A DNA stretch of 64,000 bases from NCBI GenBank assembly GCA_025149125.1, contig CP102272.1, positions 930,001 to 994,000 on the forward strand, read 5' to 3'. The position numbers were made by a program, and so were the translations under genes. The notes under the pieces were generated by a model. The model searched no databases. It saw nothing but the letters and a program-made list of their open reading frames with translations, and was not told the DNA's origin. This document shows, in pieces, positions 20,423 through 28,678 of the stretch; the first letter of the stretch is position 1, and every line of letters starts with the position of its first letter. This stretch comes from [Clostridium] asparagiforme DSM 15981. Lineage in GTDB: Bacteria > Bacillota > Clostridia > Lachnospirales > Lachnospiraceae.

Positions 20423-21388
20423 ATGCTGAAAGTTGAAATGAAGGACATTGTGGAGGCGTATGGCAGGATTCGGAATTATGTGCAGAAGACGCCGCTGATC
20501 TATTCGCCGGAGACTTCCGAGCGGACGGGCAGCGAGGTGTGGTTTAAGATGGAGAATCTGCAGCCCATTGGGGCGTACAAGCTGCGGGGAGCTATGAACA
20601 ATATTCTGGGCATGAGCGAGGAAGATTTGAAGTGCGGGGTGGTGGCGGCTTCCGCGGGCAACCACTCCCAGGCAGTGGCTTACGCGGCTAAGTTAAAGGG
20701 CGTTTCCGCGGTGGTGTGCGTGCCGGAATCCACGCCCATGAACAAGCGCTACGGGGCGATCAAGCATGGGGCCAGGCTGGTGGTATACGGGCCGAATTAT
20801 GAGGACGCGGAGAACCGGGCTCATGAGATCGAGGCTGAGGAGGGCAGAAAGTTTGTCCACGCCTATGAGTCCAATGAGACCATTGCGGGGCAGGGGACCG
20901 TGGCCATCGAGTCGCTGCTGGAGAAGGGGGATTTCGACGCCATTCTGGTGCCCACCGGCGGAGGCGGGCTGCTGTGCGGAGTCGCCATTGCGGCTAAGGC
21001 CATGAACCCGGACATCAAGGTGTACGGCCTTCAGACCAACACCTCCGCTCCCTGGGACAAGTCCTTCCACGAGCGGAAGTTGAACAACGACTGTCCCTTC
21101 CTGCCCACCTGCGCCGACGGCCTGGAGGGAGCCATCACCTGGCCCAACGTGGAGCTGGCGCTGACCTGCGTGGACGACATTTTCGTGGTGGACGAGGAGC
21201 GTACCCGGGAGGGAATCAAGTGGATGGCCCAGAAGCACCACTACATGATCGAGGGCGCTTCCGCCACCTGTCTGGCCGCTCTGTTTGAGGATCACCAGGA
21301 GTTGAAGGGCAAGAAGGTGCTGTGTATCATTACCGGGGGAAATATTGATCTGGACAAATTCTGTGAAATCTGTGAAAAGGATTATTGA
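20423..21388 (+). CDS. threonine/serine dehydratase, PLP-dependent
   Basis: This 321-residue fold-type II PLP enzyme deaminates threonine to 2-oxobutyrate, or serine to pyruvate. The PLP lysine is K53 in GAYKLRGA, the substrate loop is SAGNHSQAVA (about 77-86), and the phosphate-binding glycine loop is PTGGGGL near 172. There is no C-terminal ACT regulatory domain, so it is the short catabolic type and not biosynthetic IlvA. It is the first gene of an operon for 2-oxoacid oxidation, which supports a catabolic role. GGAGGGT precedes the ATG. Some homologues act on other hydroxy amino acids, so the substrate is not certain. Confidence 0.88.
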   Translation: MLKVEMKDIVEAYGRIRNYVQKTPLIYSPETSERTGSEVWFKMENLQPIGAYKLRGAMNNILGMSEEDLKCGVVAASAGNHSQAVAYAAKLKGVSAVVCVPESTPMNKRYGAIKHGARLVVYGPNYEDAENRAHEIEAEEGRKFVHAYESNETIAGQGTVAIESLLEKGDFDAILVPTGGGGLLCGVAIAAKAMNPDIKVYGLQTNTSAPWDKSFHERKLNNDCPFLPTCADGLEGAITWPNVELALTCVDDIFVVDEERTREGIKWMAQKHHYMIEGASATCLAALFEDHQELKGKKVLCIITGGNIDLDKFCEICEKDY

Positions 21389-21399
21389 GGGGGAAAATT

Positions 21400-22632
21400 A
21401 TGAGTCAGAAAAGCAATCTTAAAAAATATGTGGCGGTATTCGTGCTTTCCATGATTTCGAGTTCGCTGTATCTTTTGCCTTATGTGAAATACGTGTTTTA
21501 CGACGCGCTGCTGGTGGGACTTAACGCCACCAACGCCCAGCTGGGCGAACTTTTGAGCGTTTACGCCATTGTCTGCGCCATCGGTTATATCCCCGGAGGC
21601 TGGGTGGCGGACCGGTTCTCGGCCAAGAAGATTATTATTATCTCCACTCTGGTTACCGGAGCGCTGAATATTATTCTGGCCTTTGTGATGAATTTCCAGA
21701 TGGCGATGGTGATCTGGGCGCTGCTGGGACTTTCCACCAGCTTTGCTTACTGGGGCGCTTCCATCAAGGCCATCCGTATGCTGGGCGATTCCAGCGAGCA
21801 GGGACGGCTGTACGGCTTTTTCCAGAGCTTTGAGGGATTGATGAACACGGTGTCCGCCTTTGTGGCCATGGGTATTTTTACATATTTTGCCTCTCAGGTG
21901 GCGGGACTGAAATACACGCTGATTTTCTACGGATTCATGTGCCTGCTGGCCGCGGTGCTGCTGTATTTTGTATACGATGAGAAAAACTCTGTGGACGACG
22001 GGGAGGAAGAGGACAAGATCGAGCTCAAGGACATCGGGCGGGTGCTGAAAATGCCTCAGACCTGGATTCTGGCCTTTACGCTGTTCTCCATTTATGCCGT
22101 GTATTCCGGTTCCACCCTGCTGACCCCGTACCTGACGGACGTGATCGGAATCAGCGTGGGAGCCGCAAGCATTATCGCCATTTTCAGAACCTATATCGCC
22201 AGATTCCTGTTCTGCCCGGTGGGCGGATTTATCTCCGACAAGACGGGGCAGGTGGCAAAGACCATTTTGGCCGTCGCGATTCTCTCGGGAATCTCCATCG
22301 CCTGCTTTTTCCTGATCTCCGGTTCCACTCCGGTGGCGCTGGTGCTGACCGTGGTGATGGTCAGCGCGGCTCTGATCTATATGAACTACGGTATCATGTG
22401 GTCCATTTCCGAGGAAGTGAAGATTCCGCGCCACCTGTATGGGACCGCGGTGGGCGTGGCTTCCATTATCGGATATCTGCCGGATTCCTTTATGCACACC
22501 ATTTTCGGAAACTGGCTGGATCAGTACGGCGCGGACGGCTACCAGTACATTTTCATGTTCCTGATCGGCCTGTGCGTAATTTCCGTGATCACCTGTGTGA
22601 TCGCCATGCAGTTTAAGCGGAAAAACGCCTGA
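21400..22632 (+). CDS. MFS transporter, probably for the operon's amino acid or acid product
   Basis: This 410-residue membrane protein has about 12 hydrophobic segments and the MFS loop 2-3 signature in GGWVADRFSAKKI near residue 70. A central charged loop (YDEKNSVDDGEEEDKIELK) divides the two six-helix halves, and a second GGFISDKTGQ motif lies at the matching point of the C-terminal half. It begins 11 bases after the dehydratase stop with GAGGGGG as ribosome site. Its place between a dehydratase and an amino-acid dehydrogenase suggests uptake of an amino acid or export of an acid end product. Confidence 0.88.
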   Translation: MSQKSNLKKYVAVFVLSMISSSLYLLPYVKYVFYDALLVGLNATNAQLGELLSVYAIVCAIGYIPGGWVADRFSAKKIIIISTLVTGALNIILAFVMNFQMAMVIWALLGLSTSFAYWGASIKAIRMLGDSSEQGRLYGFFQSFEGLMNTVSAFVAMGIFTYFASQVAGLKYTLIFYGFMCLLAAVLLYFVYDEKNSVDDGEEEDKIELKDIGRVLKMPQTWILAFTLFSIYAVYSGSTLLTPYLTDVIGISVGAASIIAIFRTYIARFLFCPVGGFISDKTGQVAKTILAVAILSGISIACFFLISGSTPVALVLTVVMVSAALIYMNYGIMWSISEEVKIPRHLYGTAVGVASIIGYLPDSFMHTIFGNWLDQYGADGYQYIFMFLIGLCVISVITCVIAMQFKRKNA

Positions 22633-22660
22633 GTGCGGAGGAAACGGGAGGAGAGAAGGA

Positions 22661-23803
22661 TTGAAACCTTATTTGTGCATTGAATGGAACGATACGGAGT
22701 CGGAGGCCGTGGGCTGGCTGGTGATTCACAATTTTGTCAACGGCTACACGGGCGGCGGGATCCGCATGCACCCGGCCGTGACCCGGGAGGAGGTGCTGCG
22801 CCTGGCGGAGTGCATGGCCTATAAATACAAGGCGGGCGAGTCCCGGTTCTGCGGCGGCTGCAAGGGCGGGATCGCCTACGACAGCCGGCGGCCGGACGCC
22901 GGGGAGGTGCTCAGGCGGTATATCATCGCCATGATGCCTTACATCCGCACGGGAGTATCCCTTGGAGGGGATTACGGCACCCGCTATGGGGATATCCTGA
23001 AGATTTTCTCAGAGTTCGGGCTGGATATGCCCATGACGAAATCCATGCGGGCGGACCCGAAGATCATGGAAAACATGGAGGCTTACAACCGGCTGTTGGA
23101 TGAGACGGTTTACGGACGCCCGCTGAACGATGTGATCGCAGGCTACGGGGTGGCGTGCAGCGCGGACGAGGCATTTGCGGCGCTGGCGCCCGGCCGGAAG
23201 GCGGACGTGGTGATCCAGGGAATGGGACGGGTGGCCTTCGGCTGCGCCAGCCGCCTGGCCGAGCTGGGACACCGGATCGTGGGAATGGCGGATTCGCAGG
23301 TGTTTGTGTACTGTGCGCAGGGGCTGGACGCGGAGGCGTTATACCGGATGAAGCGGGAAAGCCGGGTGCCGGACCGGGATGGGCTGCCGGAGGGCTGGGA
23401 AACCTATCCCACCGAAGCCTGTGTGGCGGCGGAGTGCGACGTGCTGATCCCCGCGGCCCTGGCCAACACGGTGAACGGGGACAACGCGGCGTCGGTCAAA
23501 GCCGGTCTGGTGGTGGAGGCGGCCAATATCGCTGTATCGCCGGAGGCGGATGAGATTTTAAAGGAGCGGGGAGTCCGGCTGATCTGTGATTTCACGGCCA
23601 ATTTGTCGGAGGCATGGCTGTACGACGCGGTTTTCTTCGGCGCGGTGACGCCGGAGCTCTCCAGCGTGCTGGCGGGCGCGGAGGCGCTGTGCAGGAGAAA
23701 TGCGGCCAAGCAGATGCGGTGCGCTCTGGAAGATGGAATTTACGCCAGGGAGAGCGCCAGGGAGCTGTTCGAGCCGGATGTGCAGGATTTACCGGAAATA
23801 TAG
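22661..23803 (+). CDS. Glu/Leu/Phe/Val-type amino acid dehydrogenase
   Basis: This 380-residue enzyme of the ELFV family oxidatively deaminates an amino acid to a 2-oxoacid with NAD(P). The N-terminal domain has GGGIRMHP, the substrate-binding KYKAG, the catalytic lysine K68 in GGCKGGI, and the GGDYGTR segment with a catalytic Asp. The Rossmann domain follows with VIQGMGRVAFG near 190. The substrate loop CDVLIPAALANTVN near 265 is typical. It starts with TTG after GGGAGGAGAGAAGG. At 380 residues it is shorter than typical glutamate dehydrogenases (about 420-450) and nearer to Leu/Phe types. Its product would feed the following 2-oxoacid oxidoreductase. Confidence 0.87.
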   Translation: MKPYLCIEWNDTESEAVGWLVIHNFVNGYTGGGIRMHPAVTREEVLRLAECMAYKYKAGESRFCGGCKGGIAYDSRRPDAGEVLRRYIIAMMPYIRTGVSLGGDYGTRYGDILKIFSEFGLDMPMTKSMRADPKIMENMEAYNRLLDETVYGRPLNDVIAGYGVACSADEAFAALAPGRKADVVIQGMGRVAFGCASRLAELGHRIVGMADSQVFVYCAQGLDAEALYRMKRESRVPDRDGLPEGWETYPTEACVAAECDVLIPAALANTVNGDNAASVKAGLVVEAANIAVSPEADEILKERGVRLICDFTANLSEAWLYDAVFFGAVTPELSSVLAGAEALCRRNAAKQMRCALEDGIYARESARELFEPDVQDLPEI

Positions 23804-23821
23804 AAGGGAAGCAAAACGCAG

Positions 23822-24031
23822 ATGACAGAGAGATTATACATAAACGGACAGAGCTGTAAGGGCTGCGGCTACTGTGTGGAGGAATGTCCGAAAAACGCGC
23901 TGTCCTTGAGCGGCGCGATCAATGCCAAGGGCTATGCCGTGGTGCAGGTGGACCATGAGGTCTGCATCCGCTGCGGGGTATGCTACACGGTGTGCCCGGA
24001 TTACGTGTTTGAGATCAGGGAGGGGGAGTGA
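23822..24031 (+). CDS. 2-oxoacid:ferredoxin oxidoreductase, ferredoxin (delta) subunit
   Basis: This 69-residue protein has two four-cysteine motifs, CKGCGYCVEECP (residues 12-23) and CIRCGVCYTVCP (around 48-59), and so binds two [4Fe-4S] clusters. It carries electrons from the TPP-bearing catalytic subunits to free ferredoxin. The order delta-alpha-beta-gamma and the close spacing to the next three genes identify the complex. Confidence 0.92.
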   Translation: MTERLYINGQSCKGCGYCVEECPKNALSLSGAINAKGYAVVQVDHEVCIRCGVCYTVCPDYVFEIREGE

Positions 24032-24036
24032 GCGGC

Positions 24037-25107
24037 ATGAGACAATTAATGAAAGGAAACGACGCCATTGCGGAGGCCGCGGTGCGGGCCGGGATGCGGT
24101 TTTTCTCCGGCTATCCGATCACGCCCCAGACTGAGATATTGGAGTACCTTTCCAAACGCCTGCCGGAGGTGGGCGGCACATTTGTGCAGACGGAGTCGGA
24201 GATTTCCGGCATTTCCATGGTGTACGGGGCCGCTGCCACAGGGTTTCGGACCATGACCAGCTCTTCGGGGCCTGGGTTCAGCTTATTGCAGGAGGGAATC
24301 TCCTATATCGCCTCGGCGGAGCTGCCCTGTGTGATCGTGGACGTGATGCGCTACGGCACCGGACTTGGGGATATTTTCCAGGCCCAGGGGGACTACCTTC
24401 AGGTGGTCAAGAACGGGGGACACGGGGACTACCGCTGTCTGGTGTACGCGCCGTCCTCGGTGCAGGAGGCGGCGGATCTGATGACGCTGGCCTTTGACAA
24501 GGCGGAGGAGCATCGGAATCCGGTGATTCTGCTGTCGGACGCCTCCATCTCGCAGATGATGGAGCCGGTGGAGCTGCCGGAGATGAGAGAGCACGACCCG
24601 GATCAGTACCAGTGGTCCTTAAAGGGGCGCAGGTCGCCGGAGGATTTCCGGCGGGTGACCTCCAACATGTACTACATCGACGATTACGACCGGTATATTC
24701 AGGAGAAATACCAGCGGATTGAGGAGCAGGAGCAGCGCTGGCAGGCTGTGGAGACGGAGGACGCGGAGTATGTATTGGTGGCCTACGGCATTTCTTCCAG
24801 AATTTGTAAAGAAGCGGTGCGCCTGGGGCGCAGTCAGGGCATCAAGCTGGGGCTGATCCGGCCCATTACCCTGTACCCGTACCCGGTGAAAGCCTTTGAG
24901 GCGTGCCGAAACGCCAAATGCTTTATCTCCTGTGAGCTGACGCCGCTGGCGCAAATGGCCGAGGACGTGGCGCTGGCCGAGGGGATGCAAAAGGACGTGT
25001 ACGCCATCACAGGCGGCATGGAGGTATTTGACTCAAAGGATATTCTGGATGAGGTCGCCAGGATTGCGGCCGGAGAAAAGAAGGCGGTGTATAAGGGCAA
25101 TGATTAA
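24037..25107 (+). CDS. 2-oxoacid:ferredoxin oxidoreductase, alpha subunit (VorB/KorA-like)
   Basis: This 356-residue subunit carries the pyrimidine-domain half of the TPP site. It begins with the family segment GNDAIAEAAVRAG, followed by GYPITPQTEI and the TESEISGISMVYGAAATG stretch. SSSGPGFSLLQEGISY is also typical. The C-terminal third (about 230-350) is the transketolase-C-like domain with LIRPITLYPYP. I chose ATG 24037 because AGGGGGAG is suitably placed upstream; a GTG at 24028 lies inside that site. The complex decarboxylates 2-oxoacids to acyl-CoA and reduces ferredoxin. Confidence 0.92.
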   Translation: MRQLMKGNDAIAEAAVRAGMRFFSGYPITPQTEILEYLSKRLPEVGGTFVQTESEISGISMVYGAAATGFRTMTSSSGPGFSLLQEGISYIASAELPCVIVDVMRYGTGLGDIFQAQGDYLQVVKNGGHGDYRCLVYAPSSVQEAADLMTLAFDKAEEHRNPVILLSDASISQMMEPVELPEMREHDPDQYQWSLKGRRSPEDFRRVTSNMYYIDDYDRYIQEKYQRIEEQEQRWQAVETEDAEYVLVAYGISSRICKEAVRLGRSQGIKLGLIRPITLYPYPVKAFEACRNAKCFISCELTPLAQMAEDVALAEGMQKDVYAITGGMEVFDSKDILDEVARIAAGEKKAVYKGND

Positions 25108-25840
25108 AACAAAACCACAGACATTGATCGATGATAATAAATACTGCCCCGGCTGCGGACACGGCGTAATCAACCGCCTGGTGGCGGAGGTGCTGGAAGA
25201 GCTGGGGGTGGCGGATCAGACCATCGGGGCCGTGGCCGTTGGCTGCGCCTGCCTGATGATCGACACCTTTGGAATTGACTGGATACAAGCCCAGCACGGA
25301 AGGGCGGCGGCGGTGGCGGCGGCCATCAAGCGCTGCCGGCCGGACCGGACGGTGCTCACCTACCAGGGGGACGGCGATGCGCTGGCCATCGGTTTCTCCG
25401 AGACCATGTACGCGGCGATCCGCAACGAGAACATTACAGTGATTTTTGTAAATAATACCAACTTCGGCATGACCGGCGGGCAGATGGCTCCCACCACGCT
25501 GCCGGGACAAAAGACCACCACCAGCCCCCACGGCAGGGACTGCGCCGTAACGGGAAATCCCCTGAAAGCCATCGATATGCTGAAAACCCTGGATATCGCC
25601 TACGCGGCCAGGGGGGCGGTGACCACGGCTGCGGAGATCGCAAAGACCAAGCGGTACATCCGGAACGCCTTTGAGGCTCAGTTAAACGGGGAGGGATACT
25701 CCTTCGTGGAGGTCTTATCCCCCTGTCCCACCAACTGGGGTATGACCCCGCTGGCGGCCAAGGAGCGGGTGGCGACCACGATCCAGGAGTATTACCCGGT
25801 GGGAGAGTTTGTGAAAAGGGGGGAGAAGCGGCATGACTAA
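25100..25840 (+). CDS. 2-oxoacid:ferredoxin oxidoreductase, beta subunit (TPP-binding)
   Basis: This 246-residue subunit binds thiamine diphosphate. The cofactor motif starts with GDGDALAIG (around residue 90) and ends with VNNTNFGMTGGQ about 30 residues on. An N-terminal CPGCGHG is the typical beta-subunit start. The start overlaps the alpha-subunit stop by eight bases, and the next gene overlaps by eight bases, so expression is tightly coupled. The PTTLPGQKTTTSPHGRD segment resembles the Kor/Vor group rather than pyruvate oxidoreductase. A branched-chain 2-oxoacid, 2-oxobutyrate or 2-oxoglutarate substrate is therefore likely. Confidence 0.93.
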   Translation: MIKTKPQTLIDDNKYCPGCGHGVINRLVAEVLEELGVADQTIGAVAVGCACLMIDTFGIDWIQAQHGRAAAVAAAIKRCRPDRTVLTYQGDGDALAIGFSETMYAAIRNENITVIFVNNTNFGMTGGQMAPTTLPGQKTTTSPHGRDCAVTGNPLKAIDMLKTLDIAYAARGAVTTAAEIAKTKRYIRNAFEAQLNGEGYSFVEVLSPCPTNWGMTPLAAKERVATTIQEYYPVGEFVKRGEKRHD

Positions 25841-26384
25841 TCTGGTATGCGCGGGTTTCGGCGGACAGGGCGTTCTGACGGCCGGGCTCATTATCGCCAA
25901 GACAGGGATGGACATCGGAAAAAATGTGGTGTGGATTCCCTCCTACGGCTCCGAGATGCGGGGCGGAACAGCCAACTGTAACGTGAAAATCTCAGAGGAG
26001 GAGATCGCCAGCCCCTTTATCCGCTCCATCGACGTGCTTCTGGCGTTAAACGAGCCGTCGGTGGACAAATTTCAGGGGAGCATCGCGCCGGGCGGCACGA
26101 TGATTATTAACAGCAGCATTGTGAAGCGGGAGGAGTTCCGGCCGGACATCCATGTGTACGCGGTGGAGGCCACAGGGCTGGCCGCGGAGCTGGAAAATTC
26201 CCGGGGAGCCAATATTGTGATGATCGGCGCATTTTCCAAAACCACCGGCGTGATCGGTGAAGCCCAGATGGAGGAGGGCATCGAGAACTTCTTCCTGAGC
26301 AAGGGGAAATGCAATCCCAAAAACAGAGAGTGCTTCGCGGCCGGTATCCGTTTGGTGCGGGAGATGCAGAGGGCGGTGGTCTGA
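25833..26384 (+). CDS. 2-oxoacid:ferredoxin oxidoreductase, gamma subunit
   Basis: This 183-residue subunit has the family N-terminus VCAGFGGQGVLTAGLIIAK (residues 4-22), and the PSYGSEMRGGTANCNVKIS segment near 40-58. These are hallmark motifs of the gamma chain, whose domain is thought to contact CoA. It overlaps the beta gene by eight bases and the next gene by one base. Confidence 0.93.
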   Translation: MTNLVCAGFGGQGVLTAGLIIAKTGMDIGKNVVWIPSYGSEMRGGTANCNVKISEEEIASPFIRSIDVLLALNEPSVDKFQGSIAPGGTMIINSSIVKREEFRPDIHVYAVEATGLAAELENSRGANIVMIGAFSKTTGVIGEAQMEEGIENFFLSKGKCNPKNRECFAAGIRLVREMQRAVV

Positions 26385-28471
26385 TGGAGATTGGAGCGTT
26401 ATTAAAGCCGGATAAGATCTGCGTGATCGGAGCCAGCGAGAAATCGGGGTTCGGCGGGGACACCTGCCGCAATGTGATCGAATACATGAGGGAGGGCAGC
26501 TATTATTTTGTCAATCCCGGGCGGGACGAGGTTTTCGGAAAGCCCTGTTACCGGACTGTGGAGGAGGTGCCGGGCAGCTTTGACCTGGCGGTGATCTGTA
26601 CGCCCCAGGGGACTGTGGAGGAGCTGCTTAAGTCCAGCAGGGCAAAGGGGGCAGGGGCTGCGGTGGTATTTGCCAGCGGCTACAAGGAGATCGGGAGCGC
26701 CCAGGGGCGGGAGAACCAGGAGCGGCTGACCAGGCTGTGCAAAGAGCTGGACATGGCCCTCATGGGGCCGAACTGCGCCGGTTTTGTGAACTATACCGAC
26801 GACGTTTATCCCTTCGCCTTTCTCAGCGAGAGCCGGGACCGGAAGGGGACCGTGGGAGTGGTGTCCCAGAGCGGCCAGATCTGCCTGTCCCTGATGGACA
26901 GCCCGGGCATGAAGTTCTCCTATGTGATTTCCTCCGGCAACAGCGCGGTGGTACGCATGGAGGATTATCTGGAATTTCTGGTTGAGGACGAGAGCACTAA
27001 GGTGGTGGCCATGTACCTGGAAGGGGTGCAAAATGTGCCCCAGTTTCTGGATTGCCTGAAGCGGGCGGCCATGAAGCGCAAGCCGGTGGTGATTCTCAAG
27101 GCCGGGCGTTCGGAGAAGGGCGGCCGTCTGGCAGCCTCCCACACCGGCAGCCTTTCCGGGGCGGACGCGGTGTTCGACGCGGTATTTCGCAAATACGGGG
27201 TGATCCGGGTGGACGATGTGGAAGAGCTGATGGCTGTGTCTATGATGTTCTCCATATTGCCCGGGCTGCCAAAGCGGCCGGGGATCGCCTCCATGAACCT
27301 TTCCGGCGGGGAAACCGGAGTCTGCGCCGACGTGGGCCAGACGTGGGGGATTGAGTACCCGGATTTCCAGGCGGAAACACTGGAGCGTCTGAGGGAGCAG
27401 CTTCCCTCCTATGCCAGCCCGGCCAACCCCCTGGACATGACGGCCACTCTCTCCTATGACGTCCAGGCCTACGCCGGGGCGCTGCGCACGGTGATGAGCG
27501 ATCCGAATGTGGGGCTGGTGGCCATCGGATATACGCTGTTAGAGCGGATTGCGGACCCGGCCATCTGCTACATGACGGAGGCCATCGAGCTGGTGGCTGC
27601 GGAGCCGGGGGCCAAGCCCATGGTCATGATCCCGTTTTTGGAGAATACCCGAAATGAGGAGTATGCCCGGAGACTGGAGTGCGCCGGGGTTCCGGTGCTG
27701 CCGCCCACGGTTTACGCATTTAAGATCCTCCGGTATCTGGAGGAGTTTGCGGCCTACCGGCCTGAGGAACGGTGTCTGGATATGACGGCCCCGGCTCCGC
27801 GGGAGAAAAATGAAAAAACGGCTCTGTCTGAGCACGAGAGCAAGGAGTTTCTGTGCGGACATGGCATTGAAACGCCCCGGGAGCGGGTGGCGCGGTCTGA
27901 GGCGGAGGCGCTGGAAGCCGCCGGAGAGTACGGATATCCGGTGGTCTTGAAGATCGATTCCAGCGACATTATGCACAAGTCGGACGCGGGCTGCGTCAAG
28001 GTGGGGATTCAGGACGAAGGGCAGCTGCGGCAGGCTTACGGGGAGATTTTGGAGAATGCCAAAGCCTATGATCCCCAGGCGGAAATCGGCGGCGTGCTGG
28101 TGCAGGAAATGTTAAAGGCAGGCACGGAAGTGATCATCGGCGTGAACAATGATCCCCAGTTCGGTCCCATGGTGATGTGCGGTCTGGGCGGCGTGTTCGT
28201 GGAGATTTTCAAGGACGTGTCCATGGCCATGGCGCCGGTGAGCGAGGCGGAAGCTTTGAAAATGCTGCGTTCCCTGAAGGGATATAAACTGTTTGCCGGA
28301 TACCGCGGAGGAAAGAAGCTGGACGAGCAGGCGGTGGCGGATCTGATCGTGCGGGTGGCCCGCATGGCCGCGGATGAGAAGGACCGCTTGGCGGAGCTGG
28401 ACATCAACCCGGTGTTTGTGTATGAAAAGGGTGTTGCGCTGGCGGACGCGTTGGTGTTGAAATATGATTGA
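26384..28471 (+). CDS. ADP-forming acyl-CoA synthetase, fused alpha-beta
   Basis: This 695-residue enzyme converts acyl-CoA, phosphate and ADP into free acid, CoA and ATP. The CoA-binding domain comes first (about 1-130; VIGASEKSGFGG). The succinyl-CoA-ligase-like domain follows (about 140-450), with the likely phosphorylated His in AASHTGSLSG near residue 252. The ATP-grasp half is at the C-terminus (about 480-695), with VVLKIDSSDIMHKSD and the closing LAELDINPVFVY. It is the last gene of the operon and starts on the final base of the gamma stop. It would harvest ATP from the acyl-CoA made by the ferredoxin oxidoreductase. Confidence 0.92.
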   Translation: MEIGALLKPDKICVIGASEKSGFGGDTCRNVIEYMREGSYYFVNPGRDEVFGKPCYRTVEEVPGSFDLAVICTPQGTVEELLKSSRAKGAGAAVVFASGYKEIGSAQGRENQERLTRLCKELDMALMGPNCAGFVNYTDDVYPFAFLSESRDRKGTVGVVSQSGQICLSLMDSPGMKFSYVISSGNSAVVRMEDYLEFLVEDESTKVVAMYLEGVQNVPQFLDCLKRAAMKRKPVVILKAGRSEKGGRLAASHTGSLSGADAVFDAVFRKYGVIRVDDVEELMAVSMMFSILPGLPKRPGIASMNLSGGETGVCADVGQTWGIEYPDFQAETLERLREQLPSYASPANPLDMTATLSYDVQAYAGALRTVMSDPNVGLVAIGYTLLERIADPAICYMTEAIELVAAEPGAKPMVMIPFLENTRNEEYARRLECAGVPVLPPTVYAFKILRYLEEFAAYRPEERCLDMTAPAPREKNEKTALSEHESKEFLCGHGIETPRERVARSEAEALEAAGEYGYPVVLKIDSSDIMHKSDAGCVKVGIQDEGQLRQAYGEILENAKAYDPQAEIGGVLVQEMLKAGTEVIIGVNNDPQFGPMVMCGLGGVFVEIFKDVSMAMAPVSEAEALKMLRSLKGYKLFAGYRGGKKLDEQAVADLIVRVARMAADEKDRLAELDINPVFVYEKGVALADALVLKYD

Positions 28472-28510
28472 CGGTTTTTGAGGGATTGAATTGAAACGGA
28501 TTTTATGGGG

Positions 28511-28555
28511 CAGGGACTTGACAATTTTGATGGAAATTGTCAGGTCCTTGTTTTG
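28511..28555 (+). terminator. terminator of the amino-acid fermentation operon
   Basis: A 17-base arm (28511-28527) pairs with 28534-28550 with only G-T or A-G-type imperfections, around a six-base loop. TTTTGTTCTG follows. It lies about 40 bases after the synthetase stop. Confidence 0.85.
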
Positions 28556-28678
28556 TTCTGGGGCGTTTGTTCCGGGCAAGGCAGTCTGCCTGCAAATCTC
28601 TTCCCGGGCGCGCTGTCGGGAAACGCCTGGGATGATTATAATAAAACAAAATGGACGACAGGAAGGGAGGCTGGCCCC

